A stretch of 24,119 nucleotides of DNA from CAIXDB01 sp038327915 (GCA_038327915.1 JBBQLO010000010.1:1-24119); one strand, 5' to 3'; shown: positions 7,661-14,730, counted from the first letter of the stretch. Translations and numbers: made by a program. The notes: generated from the letters alone by a model not told the origin.

Positions 7661-7842
7661 ATTCAAAACTCGTCGAAACCAGCACTTTTCCGGAACATCG
7701 CGCAGGAGCTTAGAAAACAACAGTTCTCGAGTGACCGAGACACAAGAGAACGCATTGTTTTCTTGAGCGACGAGCGTGAAGAAAATTTCTAGCAAGAAAT
7801 TATTCTGGTTCTGGAAAAGTACTGGTGAGAGGAGTTTTGAAT
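7661..7842. repeat. Structured 182-bp element, copy 2 (atpA-atpG gap)
   Basis: Same orientation and length as copy 1. Closing stem ATTCAAAACTC (7661-7671) is a perfect complement of GAGTTTTGAAT (7832-7842), extendable by one C-G pair. Relative to copy 1 this outer stem has changed sequence on both arms while staying paired. It begins 18 nt upstream of the atpG ATG and ends 8 nt after the atpA stop, so it fills the gap. Confidence 0.85.
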
Positions 7843-7850
7843 GTAAAATT

Positions 7851-9344
7851 TTACTCGTTAACCCTCTCAAAATCACTCAACGCTTTTTTCAACTCTCCTT
7901 CAATGTCCGCGTCCCATCCTTTTTCCATTTTAGCTAAAAGTGGACGGTGGGAAGCTTTCAGATATTCAGTCATATCCCTTTCCCATTGACCAATTTCGGG
8001 GATAAGAATGGTATCAATGTGACCATTGTTTACAGCATAAATGAGGGCCACTTGAATAGCTACGGGCACAGGAGCATACTGTGGCTGTTTCAAAAATTCT
8101 GTCACTCGAGCTCCACGTTCCAACACTTTTTTGGTAGCAGGATCAAGATCTGATGCAAATTGAGAAAAAGCTTCAAGTTCGCGGTACTGTGCGAGGTCAA
8201 GTTTCAAACGCCCCACAACTTTCTTCAATGATTTAATCTGAGCGGCACTACCAACACGCGAGACAGAAATACCCACGTTAATAGCAGGACGAATACCTTT
8301 GTAAAAAAGACCGGACTGTAGGAAAATTTGTCCATCGGTAATAGAAATAACGTTTGTCGGAATGTATGCAGAAACGTCTCCTGCTTGAGTTTCGATAATC
8401 GGCAGAGATGTGATAGAACCACCACCATGTTCAGCATTGCGACGGCAAGACCGCTCTAAAAGTCGTGAATGTAAATAGAAAATATCACCTGGATATGCTT
8501 CACGACCCGGTGGACGGCGAAGGAGTAAAGATATTTCTCGATACGCCACAGCATGTTTGGATAAGTCATCATACACCACGAGCACATCTTTACCTTGATC
8601 CATAAAATACTCAGCGAGTGCTGTTCCTGAATATGGCGCAAGAAATGAATACGCAGCATTTTGTGATGCACCAGCCAAAACAACCGTCGTATACTCCATT
8701 GCTCCCGCTTCTTCCAAGCGTTTTATAATCCGAGCGATTTTTGATTCTTTTTGACCAATGGCAACATAAATACACAACACGCCCGTACCTTTTTGGTTCA
8801 AAATAGTATCGATAGCAATAGCGGTCTTACCTGTTTGCCGGTCGCCAATGATAAGTTCACGCTGACCAAGACCAACAGGAATAAGTGCGTCGATTGATTT
8901 GACACCAGTCTGCAATGCCTGTGACACAGGCTCGCGGGTCATTACCCCCGGAGCTATTTTTTCTGTTTTATAAAAAGCCTTTTCTTTTATTGCTCCTTTT
9001 CCATCTACTGGTGCTCCGAGAGCATCAACAACTCGTCCAAGGAAATTTTCTCCAACAGGAACTTCCAAAATTCTTCCCGTACGCCTTACCTCATCCCCTT
9101 CTTTTATTTTTTTAAAATCACCGATGATAATAACTCCGACAGCATCGGATTCAAGGTTCAAAGCAATACCAAAAATCTTTCCGGGAAATTCGAGCATTTC
9201 ACTCGACTGACAGTTGCTCAAACCGGAAACCCGAGCGATACCGTCACCGACATCTAAAACACGCCCTATTTCTTCCACGTGAACAGACAATTCAGCGTTC
9301 TGAATTTTTTTCTCTATACTCTGTAAAAGGAGATCTATACTCAT
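7851..9344 (-). CDS. atpA: ATP synthase F1 alpha subunit
   Basis: About 497 residues, standard length. Non-catalytic nucleotide-binding subunit of the F1 hexamer. Seen: Walker A GDRQTGKT, the preceding GLGQRELIIGD strand, VLVVYDDLSKHAVAYRE, SLLLRRPPGREAYPGD, and the ERSCRRN / GGGSITSLPIIETQAGD block that supplies the arginine finger region. The start is chosen at the second ATG (MSIDLLLQSIEKK); an in-frame ATG two codons earlier at 9350 is equally possible. It follows atpH after about 40 nt. The N-terminus that docks delta is present. Confidence 0.97.
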   Translation of the reverse strand: MSIDLLLQSIEKKIQNAELSVHVEEIGRVLDVGDGIARVSGLSNCQSSEMLEFPGKIFGIALNLESDAVGVIIIGDFKKIKEGDEVRRTGRILEVPVGENFLGRVVDALGAPVDGKGAIKEKAFYKTEKIAPGVMTREPVSQALQTGVKSIDALIPVGLGQRELIIGDRQTGKTAIAIDTILNQKGTGVLCIYVAIGQKESKIARIIKRLEEAGAMEYTTVVLAGASQNAAYSFLAPYSGTALAEYFMDQGKDVLVVYDDLSKHAVAYREISLLLRRPPGREAYPGDIFYLHSRLLERSCRRNAEHGGGSITSLPIIETQAGDVSAYIPTNVISITDGQIFLQSGLFYKGIRPAINVGISVSRVGSAAQIKSLKKVVGRLKLDLAQYRELEAFSQFASDLDPATKKVLERGARVTEFLKQPQYAPVPVAIQVALIYAVNNGHIDTILIPEIGQWERDMTEYLKASHRPLLAKMEKGWDADIEGELKKALSDFERVNE

Positions 9345-9385
9345 ATGCAAGAATTAATATTAAAATGACTCATTCTTTCACCAGT

Positions 9386-9772
9386 TTATTTTTGTAAAGA
9401 TTCGCGCAATCTCTCGAGTGAATACAGTATTGTCGCATCTATTTTTCTATCTTTCCAATATGCCATGAAACCTCCGATGAGCCGAGCGTCCTGACTCACT
9501 TGTATGTGTGCAGGGGCGGTTGCTCCAACAAATTTTTGTATGTGTTCCACATCAGTATTGCTCACAGGATGAGAAACTTGGATTGAGAGAGTCTCTCTGT
9601 GTGCATGCACTACGGATTCTCTTTTCAAAGCGAGTAGTATGGAGGGCAGTTGAGTATCCAAACCGTGTCGATGTATAAAAGCAAGGACGTTATCTGCAAT
9701 ACGAGAAGTATCGTGAGGATTTTTAGAAACCAAAGACACAATAGCTTTACTCATATATTTGGAAGAAATCAT
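9386..9772 (-). CDS. atpH: ATP synthase delta subunit (short, OSCP-type)
   Basis: 128 residues against about 175-180 in most bacteria. The C-terminal domain is clear: DARLIGGFMAYWKDRKIDATILYSL matches the family's D-x-x-[LI]-GG-[FL] ... [IV]D-x-[ST] ending. The N-terminal part (SKAIVSLVSKNPHDTSRIADNVLAFIHRHG) is a shortened helical domain. Delta joins the top of F1 to the b-subunit stalk. Position between b and alpha is canonical. Start may be M1 (9772) or M7 (9754). The reduction looks native because the frame is intact and neighbours are 11 and about 40 nt away. Confidence 0.85.
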   Translation of the reverse strand: MISSKYMSKAIVSLVSKNPHDTSRIADNVLAFIHRHGLDTQLPSILLALKRESVVHAHRETLSIQVSHPVSNTDVEHIQKFVGATAPAHIQVSQDARLIGGFMAYWKDRKIDATILYSLERLRESLQK

Positions 9773-9783
9773 TTGTTTTTGAT

Positions 9784-10278
9784 TTAATTTTTTTGAGTCA
9801 ACTTAGCGATCATCCTACTGTTCATTTCACTCGTTACTTCCTCTGCAAGAAGTGCTTTAATACCCATGACCACATACTCTGCTAGTTTTTTACTCACTGC
9901 AAGCTCACTCGCTCGTTTATTTTCTTCAATCTCTCTTTGAGCACTGTAGATGACTGCGTTTTTAGTCACTTCACCTTCCCGCCTCGCTTCTTCGACAAGT
10001 GTGTGCCCTTCACTCTGAGCCTCGAGTAAGAGTGCGTGGGCTTCTTTTTTTGCATCTGCGTGTATGCTTTTTGCTTCGGTGTGGACAGACTGCAATTCTC
10101 TGCCCGCTGCTTCAGCATCTTCGAGACCTTTACGCACTAAGTCTTCACGTTTTTGCAACATCGCCAAAATAGGTTGATACGCAAAACGTTTGAGAAGATA
10201 AAAAAGAATAGCAAAGTTGACCACTTGGGCCACAAGGAGCTTCCAGTCGACACCAAAATTTGCAAAAAGTTGTGACAT
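9784..10278 (-). CDS. atpF: ATP synthase Fo b subunit
   Basis: 164 residues, normal length. A single N-terminal membrane span (LLVAQVVNFAILFYLLKRF, about residues 13-31) is followed by a long charged, Ala/Glu-rich amphipathic helix typical of the dimeric peripheral stalk. The segment YQPILAMLQKREDLVRKGLEDA after the span matches the usual P-[IVL]-x-x-x-[ILM]-x-x-R motif. It sits between c and delta as in most atp operons. No strong Shine-Dalgarno seen. Confidence 0.93.
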   Translation of the reverse strand: MSQLFANFGVDWKLLVAQVVNFAILFYLLKRFAYQPILAMLQKREDLVRKGLEDAEAAGRELQSVHTEAKSIHADAKKEAHALLLEAQSEGHTLVEEARREGEVTKNAVIYSAQREIEENKRASELAVSKKLAEYVVMGIKALLAEEVTSEMNSRMIAKLTQKN

Positions 10279-10295
10279 AATGTTTACAATAATCT

Positions 10296-10323
10296 AAGAT
10301 TTTCACAATTTGAGTGAAATCTT
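10296..10323 (-). promoter_or_regulatory. Intercistronic hairpin between atpE and atpF
   Basis: AAGATTT-(T)-CAC pairs with GTGAAATCTT around an 8-nt loop (10 bp, one bulge). No U-tract follows in the transcribed direction, so stabilisation of the atpE mRNA end or processing is more likely than termination; c is needed in much higher copy than b. Confidence 0.5.
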
Positions 10324-10333
10324 GCTCTCTTAT

Positions 10334-10564
10334 TTAGGCGACAAACTTCAAGATAAGAGCAACAACAAGCGCATAAATAGCAATCGCTTCGGCAAATGCG
10401 ATGGACAATATCATCGCCGTTTGTACTTTTCCGGCTGCTTCTGGATTGCGACCAATAGCTTCAACACCTTTTGAACCGATGTTCCCAATTGCAAATGCTG
10501 GTCCCACGGTTGCACCGAGGATAATCGCTGCAATGGCGATAAATTTGATTGATTCTGGACTCAT
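10334..10564 (-). CDS. atpE: ATP synthase Fo c subunit (proton-type)
   Basis: 76 residues forming two membrane helices joined by a polar loop (GVEAIGRNPEA, the conserved R-[QN]-P). The ion-carrying carboxylate is the Glu in SIAFAEAIAIYALVV. Sodium-type c subunits usually have Gln in helix one and Ser or Thr after the Glu; here helix one reads TVGPAFAIGNIG without Gln and the Glu is followed by Ala, so proton coupling is inferred. About 1.9 kb separates it from the subunit-a gene, with three unrelated genes between. It may therefore need its own promoter; a TATAAA about 15 nt upstream is a weak candidate. Confidence 0.95.
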   Translation of the reverse strand: MSPESIKFIAIAAIILGATVGPAFAIGNIGSKGVEAIGRNPEAAGKVQTAMILSIAFAEAIAIYALVVALILKFVA

Positions 10565-10684
10565 ATAAATATTTTTTGTTTATAAATTTACAGCTGATAA
10601 TAACTGATTTCCTATCATACAAGAAAGACACTAAAAAAACAATTACTCTATTCGCTCCGAATCTAGGAGGATGTTTGGAATTAA

Positions 10685-11083
10685 TTATTTATTCAAATAA
10701 TCACTAAAGGAGGATATACTTGAAAAGTTTAAATCAGAATCCCAAACTTGAATTTCTGTATTTTCAGGAAAATTAAACTTTTTTAAACCATCAAGAAGAA
10801 TTTGTAATCCTTCTTTTCCACGAGAATTCATTTGAATTTCGACGTCTGAAAATTCAAGTGACTTGTTGCCATTAGCATCTGGCTTATTTAACATAGTTCC
10901 CCCACCAGTTACTTCACCGACATTGCTTTCTTTCAAAATAGAATTAAGGGGGTCACCGTATTTTGATTCTCGCTCATCAGGATTAATTCCTGGTCTTACT
11001 GTTACTAATATATAGTTTAACTTAATTGGTTCTTGATTGTTTGCGGTGCTACATTTATTTTTGAAGATTGAGAATAATGACAT
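10685..11083 (-). CDS. Unknown protein inserted between atpE and atpB
   Basis: 132 residues; I do not recognise the family. Predicted soluble alpha/beta character: a strand KLNYILVTVRPG, then a GEVTGGGTML glycine loop, a strand SLEFSDVEIQMN, and a helix KEGLQILLDGLKKFNFP followed by strand EIQVWD. The listed ATG (11083) has no Shine-Dalgarno. A near-perfect one (AGGAGG, 11124-11129) precedes an ATG at 11114 in a different frame. In the frame of this gene, the codons just upstream of 11083 read AIIITLILL after a TGA that overlaps ATGA, which together with MSLFSIF would make a signal-peptide-like segment. A one-base indel near the true start is therefore possible. Confidence 0.6.
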   Translation of the reverse strand: MSLFSIFKNKCSTANNQEPIKLNYILVTVRPGINPDERESKYGDPLNSILKESNVGEVTGGGTMLNKPDANGNKSLEFSDVEIQMNSRGKEGLQILLDGLKKFNFPENTEIQVWDSDLNFSSISSFSDYLNK

Positions 11084-11114
11084 AAGTAAAATTAGAGTAA
11101 TAATAATTGCTCAT
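11055..11114 (-). CDS. Possible 19-codon leader peptide overlapping the unknown gene
   Basis: ATG at 11114 follows AGGAGGG with an 8-nt spacer and opens MSNYYYSNFTYVIILNLQK before TAA at 11055. It overlaps the first codons of the 10685-11083 gene in another frame. It is either a real upstream peptide coupling translation, or evidence that the downstream gene truly starts here and is frameshifted. Confidence 0.3.
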   Translation of the reverse strand: MSNYYYSNFTYVIILNLQK

Positions 11115-11122
11115 TTGTAAAT

Positions 11123-11163
11123 CCCTCCTGTACTATTATTACATAGTATATTTATTATGTCAA
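11123..11163 (-). promoter_or_regulatory. Consensus promoter and Shine-Dalgarno upstream of the unknown gene
   Basis: Minus strand: TTGACA (11158-11163), 16-17 nt, TAATAA/AATAAT (11135-11141), then AGGAGGG (11123-11129). This is the best Shine-Dalgarno in the window. Confidence 0.6.
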
Positions 11164-11234
11164 CATTCAATTTATTTTTCTGAGTGCTTGTTCGAAATTA
11201 TTTTTTTATATTTCGTTCCGACATATTTCGAGCA

Positions 11235-11666
11235 CTACTTTTTGTAAAATATTTCTATTGACTGTGGGAGGTCGTGAATAAGTGGCATGTCTAGTGCTTC
11301 AATCGCCGAAACCCAACAAAATTCAGAATGTTCCTGCGCGCTCAGTGTGACATTCGGCAGCATATCCAATTGAGTAGAAAACATGTGCCATTCAATATCA
11401 AAATCTCCATCTCGCACATACATAGAGTCAAAATATTTTACATCCTGCCGAGTCAAAACAATTCCTGTTTCTTCCCTCACTTCTCTCAATACAGCGTCCT
11501 CAATACCCTCTCCTTCATCTTTCTTTCCAGCAGGTAGTCCCCACCTATTACCACTCGCTTTATGCGCATGTCGGTGAAGTAAAAGAAATTTTCCGTCGTG
11601 TTCAACAAAACAACCGACGATATCAAATCGCTTGTTAAAAGCCACTGGTTTATCTTTTGACATCAT
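11235..11666 (-). CDS. Nudix hydrolase
   Basis: About 143 residues, typical Nudix length. A complete Nudix box is visible: G-KKDEG-E-GIEDAVL-REVREETGI (G-x5-E-x7-REUxEExGU), whose glutamates bind the catalytic divalent metal. The preceding strand DIVGCFVEHDGKFLLLHRH and NRWGLPAGK are canonical. The family cleaves nucleoside diphosphates linked to another moiety; the substrate cannot be told from sequence. Two adjacent ATGs (11666, 11663) are possible starts, with TATAAT 8 nt upstream, so likely leaderless. It lies in the block splitting atpB from atpE, beside a NADAR gene, which makes an ADP-ribose-type substrate an attractive guess. Confidence 0.9.
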   Translation of the reverse strand: MMSKDKPVAFNKRFDIVGCFVEHDGKFLLLHRHAHKASGNRWGLPAGKKDEGEGIEDAVLREVREETGIVLTRQDVKYFDSMYVRDGDFDIEWHMFSTQLDMLPNVTLSAQEHSEFCWVSAIEALDMPLIHDLPQSIEIFYKK

Positions 11667-11674
11667 ATTTATTT

Positions 11675-11680
11675 ATTATA
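11675..11680 (-). promoter_or_regulatory. Leaderless-type -10 box (TATAAT) of the Nudix gene
   Basis: TATAAT on the minus strand, 8 nt before the ATG at 11666. Confidence 0.5.
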
Positions 11681-11747
11681 TCACTTTTAGTACCCCCGTT
11701 AAGACATTGTTACAAAATGGGCCAAATATTTGATCACCGAAACCATT

Positions 11748-12206
11748 TTACAATAGACCATTTCTTAATTCCTCTCTAATTTCCATCCAAAGTTTCCCTA
11801 TGTGATTAAGTCCTTTGCCATCCTCTCCGTCATCCCAAAAACTATCTCCTGGCGGATATGTAACAATGTGTTTAACTATTTTCATATCCGAAGAATCTAA
11901 CAAAACTTTTTTAATTTCTTCGTGTTGCTGTGTTTTAACTCGCATCATTTTTTTCATAATTTCTAATTTATATTTTTCATCTTTAAATTCAGGTATTTGA
12001 AGATGTTTGTATTTAGATGAAATCTCCCATGCTTTTACTGGACTACGTGCATTCCTAATCTCTTCAATAATTTTTGAATCCTTATATCTTTGACATTGAT
12101 ATGCATGCTCAAGGGTTGGAAAAACTAGTCCATTAATTTCAATAGCATGAGCAGTATATGGAGAAAAATAAATATAAAACTTTTCTATTGGAAATATTTC
12201 TATCAT
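11748..12206 (-). CDS. NADAR-domain protein (YbiA-like, DUF1768)
   Basis: 152 residues covering a whole NADAR domain. Seen: an early YFSPYTAHAIEINGLVFPTLEHAYQCQRYKD block (family F-[PS]-[TS]-x-EH-x-[YF]-Q), SPVKAWEIS, a helix with MKKMMRVKTQQHEEIKKVLLDS, and the C-terminal FWDDGEDGKGLNHIGKLWMEIRE, equivalent to the usual W-G-x-G-x-x-G-x-N-x-LG-x-x-[LW]M-x-[IV]R. NADAR proteins are N-glycosidases acting on riboflavin precursors or, in some, removing ADP-ribose from nucleobases (for example in DarT-NADAR pairs). No DarT-like partner is visible here. TATAAT lies 6 nt before the ATG. Located in the cassette interrupting the atp genes. Confidence 0.88.
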   Translation of the reverse strand: MIEIFPIEKFYIYFSPYTAHAIEINGLVFPTLEHAYQCQRYKDSKIIEEIRNARSPVKAWEISSKYKHLQIPEFKDEKYKLEIMKKMMRVKTQQHEEIKKVLLDSSDMKIVKHIVTYPPGDSFWDDGEDGKGLNHIGKLWMEIREELRNGLL

Positions 12207-12212
12207 AAAAAT

Positions 12213-12218
12213 ATTATA
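12213..12218 (-). promoter_or_regulatory. Leaderless-type -10 box (TATAAT) of the NADAR gene
   Basis: TATAAT on the minus strand, 6 nt before the ATG at 12206; no clear -35. Confidence 0.5.
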
Positions 12219-12456
12219 TCAAAAAAATAAACAAAAATTCGAGCTAGGTATAAAATTTCACGTTGAGAAACAAGGCTGAAACTCGATGCTGGGTTTGGAT
12301 CGAAGTTGGAACGGGCTTATTTATCTCTTCTGAAGATTAGGATTCCAAAGAATGACTTTCACTTCCCTCTTCCATTAAATTTCCAATCATATTTTAAATG
12401 TTTTTGTGATTTTCTTTTTGTCTTCTTCCAGATATAAAGTATGTCGAGAAATTCTT
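12219..12456. other. Non-coding gap downstream of atpB
   Basis: About 240 bp between atpB and the NADAR gene. I see no convincing ORF, hairpin-plus-T terminator or repeat here. It may be a boundary scar of the inserted block. Confidence 0.4.
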
Positions 12457-13191
12457 CTAATGATGCTCTTCTGTAAGCAAACTCAAAAAAACCAGTGTCA
12501 GTGTCGAGAAGACGAGTGCTTGAATAAAACCAGCAAAAAGCTCGAGGCCGAGAAATGGAATTGGCACTATGTATGGTACTAAAAAGCCAATAATAATGAG
12601 CAACACTTCTCCTGCAAAAACATTACCAAAAAGACGAAAAGATAGAGAAACAATCTTTGCAAATTCACCAATAATTTCTAGGATACCGATGAAAAAATTG
12701 ATTGGGCTAGAAAAATTGATGTAACGTGAAATTGAAACTTTCAGCCCGAGTGCTCGAATCCCCATAATGTTTATAGTAATAATCGTCATGAGAGCAAGAC
12801 CGAGAGTAAAGTTGAGGTCACTTGATGGAGAACGTAAAAAGGGCACAAAATTCCTAGCACCAACTCCATGTTGCAAACCAATAGACCCAACACCAGGCAC
12901 AAGTCCAAGCCAGTTCGAGGCAAGAATAATAATAAAAAGAGTGGCGATAAAGGGAAAGTACTTGAATGCTTTTTCTTTTGAACCAAGAACCCCTGACATA
13001 TTATCAAGCAATGCTTCAGTCCCTATCTCCACTATGTTTTGCAAGCGGTTCGGCACCAGTGTCATTTTGCGCGAAATCATTTGTGCAATAAAAATAAGCA
13101 CAGCGGTGACAAGCCAGACCATGACAAAAGAATTACTTATACCAAGTGCCCCCACATGAGTCAGTCTTTCTGCAGCAATTTCTATATTCAT
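12457..13191 (-). CDS. atpB: ATP synthase Fo a subunit
   Basis: 244 residues, standard length, with five to six hydrophobic spans. The essential stator arginine is in SLSFRLFGNVFAGEVLL, the hallmark motif of subunit a facing the c-ring Glu. A second conserved region, LELFAGFIQALVFSTLTLVFL, is near the C-terminus. It forms the two proton half-channels of Fo. It is the promoter-proximal atp gene, with a consensus promoter directly upstream. Its usual neighbour atpE is 1.9 kb away behind a three-gene insertion, and no atpI is seen upstream. Confidence 0.96.
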   Translation of the reverse strand: MNIEIAAERLTHVGALGISNSFVMVWLVTAVLIFIAQMISRKMTLVPNRLQNIVEIGTEALLDNMSGVLGSKEKAFKYFPFIATLFIIILASNWLGLVPGVGSIGLQHGVGARNFVPFLRSPSSDLNFTLGLALMTIITINIMGIRALGLKVSISRYINFSSPINFFIGILEIIGEFAKIVSLSFRLFGNVFAGEVLLIIIGFLVPYIVPIPFLGLELFAGFIQALVFSTLTLVFLSLLTEEHH

Positions 13192-13225
13192 ACGGATAGT
13201 ATATATGGATGAGAATTCATGTCAA
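13192..13225 (-). promoter_or_regulatory. Consensus leaderless promoter of atpB
   Basis: Minus strand: TTGACA (13220-13225), 16-nt spacer, TATACT (13198-13203), then only 6 nt to the ATG. The transcript would start at or within a base or two of the start codon. Confidence 0.75.
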
Positions 13226-13260
13226 AATAATCTCGTTATTTTAAATAGTATCTATTCCGC

Positions 13261-13980
13261 TTACTTTTGCACCATCAGCGTTCTACGAATCTCGTCAAAT
13301 TGAGCATTCAGAGCCTGCGCGTCGAAATGAATAATACTGCCAGCCGGATAATTTTCAAAGACACCATAATGAACAAAATATCGCACTGCAAAACAGGGGT
13401 TTGTGCCGGAAAGCGCATAGACTGTTTCTTCGTATCTATTTCCTGCCTCAACGCCACTCGATGACGCAACTGAATATGCGACACCCGCATCGGTAATATT
13501 TTTTATCATTCCATTACTGAGGTTTTTATCCATGAATGAAGTAGCGAGGCACGCTGAAGTACTTGTCTGCCCATATGACGTCGTGGCAGTTGGAACTAAA
13601 GCTTTTGGTAAAAATTCCACACTCACATAACTGTCTGTACCGAGGTTAGTACCACTTGTTGTTGATGTCGAAATGCTGAATTTTACTCCAGATATATTTT
13701 TTCCCGGTCCAAAAGCTTGGTAAGTGTAAGATCTGTCAACCACATACCCCGTAGGGTAATGTATTGAAAATTTGTGAGAAATACTTTTGTAAACCTCTTT
13801 CGGAATAGTGTACGTGGGAGTACTTGTAGTGGCAAGGGAGTTACTTATCACAGGTCCTGTCGCTTCCTTACCTAGATTGCTGCCTAGATTCGGGACAGGC
13901 ACGCGGTACAAGAAAAAAATTCCAACTCCAGCGACAGCTATAATAATAATGCAAATATTGATTAGTGTTTTATGTTTCAT
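13261..13980 (-). CDS. Membrane-anchored extracytoplasmic protein, unknown function
   Basis: 239 residues. One N-terminal span (about residues 5-25, LINICIIIIAVAGVGIFFLY) preceded by MKHK would anchor the rest outside. Then a Ser/Thr/Pro-rich linker (ATTSTPTYTIP) and a folded domain with YKSISHKFSIHYPTGYVVD, VSVEFLPKAL and CFAVRYFVHYG. The layout recalls PsbP-like extracytoplasmic domains but I cannot assign a family. Two cysteines in the mature part (STSACLA, NPCFAV) could form a disulfide. It stands upstream of atpB on the same strand, but atpB has its own promoter. Confidence 0.7.
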   Translation of the reverse strand: MKHKTLINICIIIIAVAGVGIFFLYRVPVPNLGSNLGKEATGPVISNSLATTSTPTYTIPKEVYKSISHKFSIHYPTGYVVDRSYTYQAFGPGKNISGVKFSISTSTTSGTNLGTDSYVSVEFLPKALVPTATTSYGQTSTSACLATSFMDKNLSNGMIKNITDAGVAYSVASSSGVEAGNRYEETVYALSGTNPCFAVRYFVHYGVFENYPAGSIIHFDAQALNAQFDEIRRTLMVQK

Positions 13981-13992
13981 ACGGATATATTA

Positions 13993-14232
13993 TCACATTT
14001 GAATCAAATTTAATTTTTCTTTTCTCTTAAGTTTTTTTATTGCCATTTCTCTTTTCAAAGCAGAACTCTTGTCTCTGCACGTCTCAGTGTATACTACCCG
14101 CACAGCTCTCCTCGACCTCGTGTATCGAGCACCTTTTTTTGCGACATGTTGATCAAACCTGCGTGCAACGTCAGTAGTACTGCCCGTATACAAAGTCCCG
14201 TCTGCGCATTCTAAAATATACACGAAATACAT
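13993..14232 (-). CDS. GIY-YIG-domain nuclease-like protein (UPF0213/YhbQ type)
   Basis: 79 residues from the ATG at 14232. Seen: YFVYILECADGTLYTGSTTDVARRFDQH, i.e. the GIY-YIG motif as VYI...LYTG followed by the conserved Arg of V-x-R-R-F-x-Q-H, then GARYTRSRR and ALKREMAIKKLKR, all standard for this stand-alone single-domain family. Members are small and some show DNA cleavage in vitro; the cellular role is unclear. An upstream in-frame ATG (14265) would overlap the preceding gene by 11 nt and adds MAYKGTRFFII, which homologues lack, so I prefer 14232. Confidence 0.88.
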   Translation of the reverse strand: MYFVYILECADGTLYTGSTTDVARRFDQHVAKKGARYTRSRRAVRVVYTETCRDKSSALKREMAIKKLKRKEKLNLIQM

Positions 14233-14254
14233 AATAATAAAAAATCGTGTGCCC

Positions 14255-14650
14255 TTATAAGCCACTCAGATCGGCATTTATACTCGAAACTGTTTCTTTA
14301 ATATAGTTTTGTGTCCACACTACGGCATACCAAATAGTGAGTACGGTCGAAAGGAGAAGAAGTATCCATGCAATGAGACCAATTTGTTTCGCATTTAAAT
14401 CCTGAGATTTATAATATGCATTGCCCTTCCATCGAGTAATGAGAAGAAATCCAATCATCGGTAAGACAATACTAAACGCATACAACCCCACTTGTGCCAT
14501 AAGTGAGGTTGAAAGAGGGGCTTTGTGCAATGTAGTTCCGCAATTAGGACAAAAATAATAATGAAGCAGAATAGCCTGATGACACACAGGGCACAAAGCA
14601 GGTAGAATCTTATCGGGAGATACGTTTCTTTCAAAAGGTAAAGTTTCCAC
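14255..14650 (-). CDS. Zinc-ribbon membrane protein
   Basis: 131 residues. N-terminal zinc ribbon with two CxxC knuckles: LCPVCHQ (about residues 19-25) and FCPNCGT (about 33-39). Two hydrophobic spans follow (about 55-75, VGLYAFSIVLPMIGFLLIT; about 90-112, IGLIAWILLLLSTVLTIWYAVV). Function unknown; such proteins are common small membrane proteins. The start is GTG at 14650, with TATACT 6 nt upstream, so a leaderless GTG start is likely. Confidence 0.75.
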   Translation of the reverse strand: METLPFERNVSPDKILPALCPVCHQAILLHYYFCPNCGTTLHKAPLSTSLMAQVGLYAFSIVLPMIGFLLITRWKGNAYYKSQDLNAKQIGLIAWILLLLSTVLTIWYAVVWTQNYIKETVSSINADLSGL

Positions 14651-14662
14651 AAATACAGTATA
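14651..14662 (-). promoter_or_regulatory. Leaderless-type -10 box (TATACT) of the zinc-ribbon gene
   Basis: TATACT at 14657-14662 on the minus strand, 6 nt before a GTG start. Confidence 0.5.
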
Positions 14663-14696
14663 CCCTACTTTTACAATACATGAATACTAACATGTG

Positions 14697-14730
14697 AAAA
14701 ACATGTGCACGAGTCTGTACACATGTTTTT
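14697..14730 (-). terminator. Bidirectional-looking terminator
   Basis: AAAAACATGTG (14697-14707) pairs perfectly with CACATGTTTTT (14720-14730). Read on the minus strand it follows the 40-residue basic protein gene and ends in a T-run. Confidence 0.75.

Noticed and set aside
7643..7876. N-terminal 78-codon extension of atpG (395-residue reading)
   Set aside because: The extension is the translation of repeat copy 2 plus the end of atpA; gamma subunits begin at MADTKTVKTKIKSV, and differences between the two repeat copies are mostly non-synonymous.
10334..10564. Sodium-coupled ATP synthase
   Set aside because: The c subunit has no Gln in helix one and Ala, not Ser/Thr, follows the ion-binding Glu.
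11183..11237. Terminator for the Nudix gene
   Set aside because: AGTGC/TCGAAAT arms can pair with ATTTCGAGCACT, but the loop is long, there is a 4-nt bulge and no T-run follows on the minus strand.
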